From Owenia fusiformis (lineage: Eukaryota; Annelida; Polychaeta; Sabellida; Oweniidae), in the NCBI GenBank assembly GCA_903813345.2, contig CAIIXF020000009.1, positions 29,798,740 to 29,858,739 of the forward strand: DNA of 60,000 nucleotides, given 5' to 3'. Below, in pieces: positions 53,201-60,000 of the stretch (within the stretch, counting starts at the first letter, position 1; each line of letters starts with the position of its first letter). The position numbers and the translations under genes were made by a program. The notes under the pieces were generated by a model. It saw only the letters and a list, made by a program, of their open reading frames with translations. It did no database searches and was not told the origin of the DNA.

Positions 53201-56200
53201 ATTTACTTTGATGTAAGATTGATTCCAAGCCTCCTGTAGTGACCTCCACCTGGTCAGCATGTCCAGTAGTCTAATAAATCCTGTGAAATGGGCTATATGA
53301 GGTATTGATGTACAATCCAGAAACCTGGACTATCATGTTCAACATTTAGACAGTTCTTTGGAAGTGTTATGTTATTTCTTGGGGCTAGTAACAGAGTCAG
53401 TGTGAAAACTTGCTTGGAAGCTCCATTTTTCAACTACTACTGGATAGTACATGCATTTGATATATCAGGTTAACACAGAATATGGACGCACTCTCTTTAT
53501 ATTGAGTATGTGGATTTCAATTTTGAAAATAGTCACATTTTCAAAATATATTTGATATATGAAATCATGCACTAGTGTGAAGAACTTGTGCTGATTTGTT
53601 TTTTTTATAGGCAGTCGTCATATTTGTTTGTGCTCAATGAGTATGATGATGATCTGATCAGTTGAGATATTCACATTAGATGACAAATCTGTTGTTTTGT
53701 GTCTCCAGGTAATCTTCACACAGTTCCAGTACAGCGACCAGACTGCTCTACCCCCAGACGCCCTCAGAAAGGCTCTCGCTAAAACATTCGCAGACCAGCA
53801 GAGATTTCAACTTGGCCTCATGGACGACGCAGCAGAGTGTTTCGTATGTTTATTATTTCTTACTTCTAATATTTTATATAGCTTTGCTCTCATCAGGTCC
53901 TTGTTGATACCCTTTTATTTCTTATACTGGGTTGGAAAATAAAGGAAATGAGAATAGAAATGCAGGAGGTCTTCCATATATTTGAACTACATGGCATTCT
54001 CAAAGTGGTTTTAAAACATAACAAATATGATCAGAATATGTTCCCCATCTGAGTTTGTTGTGTTTCAAACTTCCCCTGGCAAATATATGAAAAAGAATTT
54101 GATCTTGAGATCCGGGACTGTTCTTATTTTGCATATTATCATTTCAAAATAATTAGTTGAAGTCAACTTAAGCATATAATTAAAACCTCATGAAAAATAC
54201 ATAAAAGGGGTTTGCCTAACACTGACTCATGTTAACCCTTTGTATTCATTGGTAAAACATTGAAAACTTGTTAACCCTTTAATTTCAAGAACAAATCTGG
54301 TTTGCAGGCAGGATTATTATATTTCATATATATGGTTTACAATTTGTCATCACAATATCAAGTTCATTGGGTTTTATAATGTCATCAAAACTATTTCAAA
54401 TATCCCAACATATTATTCCGCTGTGTTTATAGTGAACACTTGTAGCCATGTTAATTATATGTAGTATTATGTAAATTAGAAAGGAATTTGTAATTAAAAT
54501 GAGGGGAATTTGCTACAGGGTAAAATGCTTAAATAAAATTATTTTAAAATTTACATTAACAAGATATAGGTCCAAGTTATTGAATGAGTAAATTGCTTCC
54601 AAAGGGCATGCTGACATAAAATGAATATTGATATGTGAAAAGGTGTTCTTAAAGTGATCTTATTATTTCTGTGTTACAGGAGAACATACTGTTAAGGATC
54701 CATTTCCACATTGCCAACCATGAGAGTGAAGATATGTGTAATGCCAAACATTGTATTCCCCATCAGAAGTTTGCCATGACCCTTGTAGAACAGGTAGGCC
54801 TGACATTTGAAATCACTTTTTCTAAGTGGAATGATGCAGAATTTAGAATTATGAAGTCATGGATTGGTCCTGAAATGAGATTCTGACATTTAAATTTTGT
54901 TTTTTCTCCCAAACGACTTATTATAATGCATCTAGCAGAGCCATTCACAAGCTATGTAAATTGTAAACTATATACTATAATACAGAAATAAAAGTGAATA
55001 AAAACATAAAAAGATTTCTTTTAGGTGGTCCTCAGCTAAGTGTTTCTACCTGTCAAAGCTTACTTCCTATTCCATAAGTACAGTATTGAATTTGAAAGCA
55101 TTACTCTAAGTACGAGTATGAGTAATCTTATTTTGAAAATATCTACAACGTTAAGATCTGTTTTCAAAAGTGTCATATGACAATTTAAACTGACTTTCCA
55201 ACTTTTTATAAGTGTGTTGTTTATTTGTATATTTCATGATTTCTGTTGTAGATTGTATGCCAGTGTGGAGCTACTTCTGAACCGCTGCCTTTCACACAGA
55301 TGGTGCACTATGTATCTGCCACATCATTAGTGTAAGTGCTCTCATAATATGCTGGGGGGGGGGTTGTTTCATATATCCAAGGTTAGGTCTTATTCGTGGA
55401 AATGCAAGTCACCTGACTAACTGCTATATTATTTTAGTATTATTGGTCTCATAATATGCGGGGGGGGGGGTTGTTTCATATATCCAAGGTTAGGTCTTAT
55501 TCGTGGAAATGCAAGTCACCTGATGAACTACTATATTCTTTTAGTGTTATTGGTCTCATAATATGCAGGGGGAGGTTGGGTGTTTTATATATCCAAGGTC
55601 AGGTCTTATTCGTGGAAATGCAAGTCACCTGACCAACTACTATATTCTTTTAGTGTTATTGGTGTCATAATATACGGGGGGGGGGGGGGGGGGGGGGTTG
55701 TTTCATATATCCAAGGTTAGGTCTTATTCGTGGAAATGCAAGTCACCTGACTAACTACTACATTCTTTTAGTGTTATTGGTGTCATAATATACGGGGGGG
55801 GGGTTGTTTCATATATCCAAGGTTAGGTCTTATTCGTGGAAATGCAAGTCACCTGACTAACTTCTACATTCTTTTAGTGTTATTGGTCTCGTAATATGGG
55901 GGGGGGGTTGTTTCACATATTCAAGGTTAGGTCTTATTCGTGGAAATACAAGTCACCTGACTAACTACTACATTCTTTTAGTGTTATTGGTCTCATAATA
56001 TGCTGGGGGGGGGTTGTTTCATATATTCAAGGTTAGGTCTTATTCGTGGAAATGCAAGTCACCTGACTAACTACTATATTCTTTTAGTGTTATTGGTCTC
56101 ATAATATGCTGGGGGGTTGTTTCATATATCCAAGGTTAGGTCTTATTCGTGGAAATGCAAGTCACCTGACTAACTTCTATATCCTTTTAGTGTTATTGGT

Positions 56201-59200
56201 CTCGTAATGTGCGGGGGGGTTGTTTCATATATTCAAGGTTAGGTCTTATTTGTGGAAATGCAAGTCACCTGACTAACTTCTATATTCTTTTAGTGTTATT
56301 GGTCTCGTAATATGCGGGGGGGTTGTTTCATTTATTCAAGGTTAGGTCTTACTAGTGAATATGGCACCTGACTAACTGCTGTATTGTTTTTTTTTGTGAA
56401 AACCTAGCCATAGAAAGCCTTCAAATACATAGATAAAAACCTGGCACTTCACTTGCAATTATTTTCACCATAGGTTTATTTGTGAAAATATAAAAAAAAA
56501 CGTTCTAAACATATTTTAAACAATTGAAACTCAGTAAGGTCATCCTGGTTCCTCATAATTTCTGTATTTTCTTAATGATAAAAATTACAGATTTCATCCA
56601 TGTTCTTGTTGAGTATACAGGTGTATATACAAGTACAAGTGTTGTATTTGCCTGCCCTCTATTTCTGTATATTTGCCTGCCCTCTATATTGTATGTGTTC
56701 TCTCTATAGGTCTGAGGCAAAGAGGGCTGGGGGCCCTGAGTTCCAGTTAGAGGCAGGAATATTTGGTCAACTCCTTCGTAATGCTGCTGCTGTTGGAGAC
56801 AGTAGACAATGCCCGGGACCTGTAAGTGCACATGTACTTTGTGAAATATGTTTGTTTGGCTGGCAACATTCTTCCAGTCCATAATCATGTAAAATACTTC
56901 AAGTGAGAGAGACACTACACTATTTTGACCTGAATTAGTCCTGAGTGGGTGAAGCGTATCATGAGTAGAGTAAATTCTAGCTTTCTGTATTTCAATTTGT
57001 CAAAAACAGACTTTTTTTAACTATATTTATTTTGTCACACCAATCAGATCATTGGCATTTAGTGAGCAGTTGGTATATAGCAAAACTTTCAATAGAATAA
57101 AATGTGCTAACAATTATTAATAAGATCAAATCTCAACCATTGTGTTCCTTTGCAGACTAAGTGTGGGCAGAATGTAGAGGTTAGGCGGAACTTGATGAAT
57201 AGCCCTGATGTGATCAGTATAGGGATGATCTGGGACTCTGATCGTTGCTCCCCACAGCATATAAGTGATGTGTTGCGCTCTATCGGCACTACCATTCGAC
57301 TCAATGATGTAAGTTTTGGCCTTTTATGTGATATTTATTATCTATTGATTATATATAAATGGCATTTGTTTAATTTTTTTAATACATTCTCACAATAACG
57401 CAGATGCGAGTAGGTAGTTACCAGTTTGACCACCAGGTGGCTCGTTCGGGTCAGATAACATGGCGGGTATAGGAGAAGTTCCCTTTAACTTAAATTACAT
57501 CTATTTTAATGGTTCAATTTTCATATAACCCTAGTTATGCAAATTAAAATATGTCCAGTAAAAGAAAATTTTATTTGTCAAATACAAGAAAAGATATTTC
57601 ACTTTTTGTGATTTTGTAACATGGGGTCTATGGGGAATCAACCCGAACAAGAAGTCACATTTTCAAAAAAATTGAATTTTCAAAGCTGATAAACAATTTT
57701 CGAAACCATCTTTCTAGATGTACTTGTACATGTAGAATTCAAATATGACATCACTTTGACTGAATTTTGAATATCTAATGACGTAAATCAAGATTATTTC
57801 TACTCGCATCTAGTCAATTCAAGTGACAGTGTCACAGAATGGTAAAATGATGTTTTCTTTGAAAGGTGGCAGCACTTGATCTTGATTTTGTTATTAGTTC
57901 CAAAAGTGGGCGATTCAGTAAGCAGATCATGTGAGCCAAAAATGTTCAACTTGATAATTCAACTAATGTATTATAAACAAAAACAAATTGTTGAGAGAAA
58001 ATGTGCAAATTGAACTTAATTTAAGCAAAAAAGCATTAAAGCATGTCTTACCTGCTGGTCTACATCGCCCAGCATACATTGAATTTGACGTGTGGGATTA
58101 GATGTGTCTTCCTTATATTTGTGTATATTAGAATAAAGTGCTTACAAACAATACTATATTTATTTTTTTAATTATTGATCTCAAAGCCCTGAAAGTGCAT
58201 TTGTCCTTGAGCTTAGGAAGGTTAGCTCAACATGGTGTTTATATTTTGTATTATTAGATTGTTGTATAACATTGTCAATGAGCTTAGGAAAGTCAGCTCA
58301 ATAAGGTCTTTATATTGTTGCATTGCATTGTACTGTGTTTGTGTATAGATGTATATATTTAAATTCCAGATGTACCATGTAGTTGATGACAGACTGGCCC
58401 AAAGAGCAAACCTGTTTCTCGTAGGGATTGTCTGTTATTATGGCAAACACTACTCAACATTCTTCTTCCATCAGAAACAAAATATGTGGATCTACTTTGA
58501 TGATGCTACAGTGAAAGAGGTACATGGTTATGTAATATCTATATATAATATAAACTAAAAACCTTCTTATGCTTTATACTATTGGGTCCTCAACAGGCTA
58601 TGAATAAATGACTGTAGATTCTGTTCAGAGGCACAAATAAATTCAAGGTGTTCTTTCAAAATTAACACCTTATTTCCTTAATCCTACCACAAATATTCAA
58701 ATATTTTATTGCACCCTTGTTATAATATCAATGCAATCCAAATATTTCTAGATTTGAGGAGGGTTATCAAGGTGCTTGATTTACTGGATATATTTCTTTA
58801 AAACGTTTATTATTCACTGTAACTGAATTTAATTCACTTCACATTACATTAAATAATGAGGCAATAATAAACATCTATCTTCATTGTAGATTGGTCCAGA
58901 TTTCAAAAGTGTGATAAAGAAGTGTTGTAAGGGCCACTACCAGCCACTGTTACTCCTCTACAGTAACCCAAATGGTGACCCTTTAGATGCCAGTACTGCC
59001 CCACAGTACACAATCAGAGTGCCCCCTACTGCCAATACTGACTCATTAGCAGGTAGGAATTGTTGAATGTAGTCTATATGGAGTGAAAAGTGAGTCAAAC
59101 AAGACATTCATTACCATAACTGCACCATAATTCATGATAAAATGAGAAACATTTTCAATTGAGCTTTACTTGTTACAATTGTAATTATATTTTTTTTTAT

Positions 59201-60000
59201 AATTAACATTGACATTGTTTAAGCGCCATATGCACATCCACATCTTTCTGTTGATTTAAAATATGAATATTCATGCAACTTACTTTGTTAATCAGACATG
59301 CGTTTTGTTAAGCCAGTGTCTTCTGTTTACATGTACTTCAATAACTTATTTTATCTTCTTGTCTGCAGATGTAACAGACCAGAGACCTCGCCAGTCAAGA
59401 TCAATGGAGCGTGATCTACCCGCACATGCACAGATTAACGACAACTATCACCCTAGGGAAATGAGACCCCCAGCAGCCGGTGGCTCTACTTACACCAATG
59501 ACACTTCCATCTATGATCGTCCTAGAACAAGGAGTGTAACTAGAGGTCAGGAACCTCAACTTTCGGAACATAGAGACAGAAATAATCATAATAATATGAA
59601 TAGGCAGGACTTCTATATGACAACTGTGGACCAGACTGATGGTCCCTCCCAGGGGTACCCCCCTGCATCTACACGGGGGTACTCAGGGTATAAGCACCCA
59701 TCTCCAAGTGCTCCCCCCTTAGACTCCCCTGCTCCAAATTACCCTGCCCCACCCCCCATTGCAGACACCAATAATAAGGTTACTCCAACAAACAGGGAAG
59801 AAGCTGCTCGTACTGCTGATCTTATGGGACAATATGTGCTCCAGAGTGGCTCTGTTAAGCCATACTTTAATACTTCTTCTAACAGAGGCAATGAAGCACA
59901 CATCTATAATGTTACAGGTGTGAAATACAATCAACCTAATGAATATTTAAACAGCACCTATGAGCATACCAGGACTGAGAAATCAAGAGAAGTCTGTGAT
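26132..60000 (+). CDS. USP54: USP53/USP54-family ubiquitin hydrolase, 5' half, runs off the window
   Basis: Coding exons join as 26132-26230, 45285-45377, 53709-53843, 54680-54793, 55252-55331, 56710-56821, 57156-57308, 58370-58519, 58890-59052 and 59369-60000. All junctions are GT-AG and keep phase, giving 577 codons with no stop. The Cys box is [15 protein letters not shown] (16-30) with C26. Then follow [12 protein letters not shown], a [15 protein letters not shown] helix block, [10 protein letters not shown], the His box [11 protein letters not shown] with H289, and WIYFDD with D306/D307. This is the USP53/USP54 pattern, not a generic USP. Human members were long called inactive; more recent work reports K63-chain-directed activity. 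USP53 is linked to tight junctions, and the fly homologue echinus acts in eye-cell sorting. Residues beyond about 367 form a low-complexity, proline- and asparagine-rich tail. The start fits the family N-terminus MSW. The single-gene USP53/54 assignment is firm; 53 versus 54 is not decidable here. Confidence 0.93.
26556..26660 (+). repeat. 48-bp tandem duplication
   Basis: GTGAAATCAGACAGGTTGTG begins at 26556 and again at 26604, with TCTAGCA and a T-run in each copy. Intronic, two copies. Confidence 0.7.
28564..29906 (+). mobile_element. Tandem-array element C, copy 2 (6 internal units)
   Basis: Same start, microsatellite (about 28606-28688), core and end as the copy at 15927, in the same orientation, inside the USP53/54 first coding intron. 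The roughly 135-bp unit is present about six times against three in the other copy. Both strands of the microsatellite and units give long open frames of no coding value. Confidence 0.72.
38527..38906 (+). mobile_element. Promoter-bearing element D, copy 2 (380 bp, 9-bp TSD)
   Basis: Nearly identical to copy 1 and in the same orientation, flanked by its own different 9-bp duplication AACGATAAA (38518-38526 and 38907-38915). TGACGTCA (38753-38760) and TATATAG (38774-38780) are unchanged; the GC box is altered to CCCTGCCCC. It lies in the first coding intron of USP53/54. Confidence 0.84.
40124..40179 (+). repeat. 21-bp tandem repeat, about 2.7 copies
   Basis: CAATATATTTTGAGCAGCMGC starts at 40124, 40145 and 40166; the last copy is partial. 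Intronic. Confidence 0.75.
41509..41580 (+). repeat. Dispersed repeat, copy 2 (other copy about 3878-3960)
   Basis: It shares CCTGATACTCATAGCATCTT, CTGTTTCA and TATCATGATGG with the copy near 3.9 kb. Intronic, same orientation, ends unclear. Confidence 0.5.
44211..44294 (+). repeat. 42-bp tandem duplication
   Basis: GTAAGTAACACAAATRTGTT is repeated at 44211 and 44253 with one mismatch over the unit. Each copy begins with a GTAAGT donor-like string inside the USP53/54 intron. Confidence 0.8.
45285..45377 (+). CDS. USP54: USP53/54 coding exon 2 (residues 34-64)
   Basis: The acceptor GTGTGTTTCCAG and the donor AAG|GTAAGA bound 93 bases, phase 0/0. It encodes [12 protein letters not shown] and a cysteine-rich [11 protein letters not shown] segment (C53, C58, C61) typical of USP53/54. 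Confidence 0.93.
46372..46449 (+). repeat. Imperfect 20-22-bp tandem repeat
   Basis: About four units of ATCTCATGATACAGAAT. Intronic. Confidence 0.65.
49661..49726 (+). pseudogene. Probable non-LTR reverse-transcriptase relic
   Basis: One frame reads [21 protein letters not shown] and then stops. GVKQGG-L-I-S followed by a hydrophobic stretch and DL matches the reverse-transcriptase block usually written GVRQGGxLSPxLFxLYxxDL. The frame extends upstream to about 49424 but I recognise nothing there. It is short, broken and intronic, so it is at most a fossil. Confidence 0.45.
50325..52465. mobile_element. CTACCG-repeat element E, 2.14 kb, 5-bp TSD
   Basis: The left end CATACCTGCCAACCT is mirrored exactly by AGGTTGGCAGGTATG, and CATAG lies directly outside both ends (50320-50324 and 52466-52470). 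The left flank array (about 50338-50650) has units like CTACCGTAAATTTTTGAAAA. The right array (about 51715-52440) has CTACCGCATTTTTTCAAAAT and variants. The centre (about 50660-51715) is non-repetitive with its own inverted segments. There is no transposase; frames through the arrays are artefacts. The 5-bp TSD does not settle the superfamily. Confidence 0.8.
51337..51371. repeat. GC-rich 10-bp hairpin at the centre of element E
   Basis: GCGCCCCCCG and CGGGGGGCGC pair perfectly around a 13-base loop. Flanking blocks TTGACTAGATCA / TGATCTAGTCAA and GTGACGTCA (about 51132 and 51537) are also placed symmetrically, so a further inverted-repeat unit seems to sit inside element E. Confidence 0.6.
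52718..52920. mobile_element. Small MITE, about 203 bp
   Basis: The left end CAGTGGTCTCCCCAGCATT is mirrored by …ATCCTGGGGAGATCACT. ATAGTG flanks both sides (52712-52717 and 52921-52926). Three GCACCCACCTGA-like blocks lie inside. The CAGTGGTC terminus is hAT-like, but only 6 bases of duplication are visible. Confidence 0.55.
53709..53843 (+). CDS. USP54: USP53/54 coding exon 3 (residues 65-109)
   Basis: 135 bases between TGTGTCTCCAG and donor GTATGT, phase 0/0. It encodes the helical stretch [15 protein letters not shown] and then LMDDAAECF, the conserved surface preceding the fingers in the USP fold. Confidence 0.94.
53844..54679 (+). other. USP53/54 third coding intron, 836 bp
   Basis: A plain GT-AG intron; no repeat or gene recognised. 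The later introns (458, 1378, 334, 1061, 370 and 316 bp) are described through their repeats or are equally plain. Confidence 0.85.
54680..54793 (+). CDS. USP54: USP53/54 coding exon 4 (residues 110-147)
   Basis: 114 bases between TGTGTTACAG and donor GTAGGC, phase 0/0. It encodes [14 protein letters not shown] and [18 protein letters not shown], both close to the vertebrate proteins. Confidence 0.94.
55252..55331 (+). CDS. USP54: USP53/54 coding exon 5 (residues 148-174, split codon)
   Basis: 80 bases between TTCTGTTGTAG and donor GTAAGT; it ends two bases into a codon. It encodes [19 protein letters not shown]. The finger cysteines read C150-Q-C152. The last bases of the exon are also the start of the minisatellite that fills the following intron. 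Confidence 0.93.
55331..56385 (+). repeat. Minisatellite, ten units of about 105-118 bp, filling the intron after coding exon 5
   Basis: Units begin TATTGGTCTCATAATATGC, then a G-run of 5 to over 20 bases, GTTGTTTCATATATCCAAGG, GGTCTTATTCGTGG, CAAGTCACCTGACTAACTAC and TATATTCTTTTAGTGT. The first unit starts at the exon 5 donor itself: TTAGTGTAAGTGCTCTCATA lines up with TTAGTGTTATTGGTCTCATA. Unit length varies mainly through the G-run. Confidence 0.88.
56710..56821 (+). CDS. USP54: USP53/54 coding exon 6 (residues 174-211)
   Basis: 112 bases between TCTCTCTATAG and donor GTAAGT. The first base completes the Val codon and the exon ends in phase 0. It encodes [13 protein letters not shown] and C208, probably part of the second finger cysteine pair with C214 in the next exon. 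Confidence 0.92.
57156..57308 (+). CDS. USP54: USP53/54 coding exon 7 (residues 212-262)
   Basis: 153 bases between TTCCTTTGCAG and donor GTAAGT, phase 0/0. It encodes [19 protein letters not shown] and IGMIWDSD, the strand region before the His box. Confidence 0.93.
57402..57811. mobile_element. TIR element B, about 410 bp, in the intron before the His-box exon
   Basis: AGATGCGAGTAG at the left is mirrored exactly by CTACTCGCATCT at the right. The interior matches the repeat at 8144-8451. The target duplication is not clear. It lies in the intron between coding exons 7 and 8 of USP53/54. Confidence 0.65.
58209..58330 (+). repeat. 71-bp imperfect tandem duplication
   Basis: GAGCTTAGGAAGGTTAGCTC at 58209 recurs at 58280 with small changes, just upstream of coding exon 8 (acceptor at 58369). 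Confidence 0.6.
58370..58519 (+). CDS. USP54: USP53/54 coding exon 8 (residues 263-312), His box
   Basis: 150 bases between TTAAATTCCAG and donor GTACAT, phase 0/0. It carries [16 protein letters not shown] with catalytic-type H289 and WIYFDD with D306/D307. Confidence 0.95.
58890..59052 (+). CDS. USP54: USP53/54 coding exon 9 (residues 313-367)
   Basis: 163 bases between CTTCATTGTAG and donor GTAGGA; it ends one base into a codon. It encodes the end of the USP fold ([19 protein letters not shown]) and the start of the tail. Confidence 0.93.
59369..60000 (+). CDS. USP54: USP53/54 coding exon 10 (residue 367 onward), truncated by window edge
   Basis: The acceptor CTTGTCTGCAG opens a frame of 632 bases with no stop before the window ends. 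It encodes a disordered tail rich in Pro, Asn, Ser, Thr and Arg with a proline run near [11 protein letters not shown]. No domain is recognised. In vertebrate homologues the long tail is the poorly conserved part used for partner binding. Confidence 0.9.

Larger units (their letters stand above)
45378..53708 (+). other. USP53/54 second coding intron, 8.33 kb
   Basis: It holds the reverse-transcriptase relic (49.7 kb), element E (50.3-52.5 kb) and the small MITE at 52.7 kb. The remainder is AT-rich with no supported gene. Confidence 0.88.

Overview
The window looks like the nuclear genome of a marine invertebrate animal. The evidence is AT-rich DNA, a long gene split by GT-AG introns of up to about 19 kb, single-exon receptor genes, and a high density of short terminal-inverted-repeat (TIR) elements and tandem arrays. 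I cannot name the species. A lophotrochozoan such as a mollusc is a reasonable guess from the repeat style, but it is only a guess.

Layout. The first 6.3 kb holds two single-exon genes on the minus strand. One is a Mab-21/cGAS-like nucleotidyltransferase (2085-3590) with all three metal-binding acidic residues in place, a candidate innate immune nucleic-acid sensor. The other is a class A GPCR most like melatonin receptors (5232-6290). From about 6.3 to 26 kb I see no convincing gene, only mobile elements: a 1.84-kb fold-back element with a 9-bp target-site duplication (TSD), a hAT-like element inside a TA-flanked inverted-repeat element, a microsatellite/tandem-array element, and several small MITE-like hairpins.

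From 26.1 kb to the right edge the plus strand carries the 5' half of one large gene of the USP53/USP54 deubiquitinase family (Drosophila relative: echinus). Ten coding exons are resolved with intact reading phase, giving 577 codons before the window ends inside the C-terminal tail exon. The whole USP catalytic domain is covered, with Cys26, His289 and Asp306/307. The gene's 5' non-coding exons and promoter are not identified.

The introns carry further mobile DNA. A 371/380-bp element occurs twice (19.4 and 38.5 kb), each copy flanked by its own perfect 9-bp TSD. It contains a promoter-like set of motifs (CCAAT, CRE, TATA) in the same orientation as the USP gene; one copy lies upstream of the first coding exon and the other in the first coding intron. 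Other intronic features are a second copy of the tandem-array element, rich in YY1-like motifs (28.6 kb), a 2.1-kb element made largely of CTACCG-type repeats with a 5-bp TSD (50.3 kb), a ten-unit minisatellite that begins at a splice donor (55.3 kb), and a probable reverse-transcriptase relic (49.7 kb).

The three genes show no sign of working together. The most noteworthy items are the promoter-bearing mobile element, the cGAS-like receptor, the large nested inverted-repeat elements and the minisatellite at the splice site.
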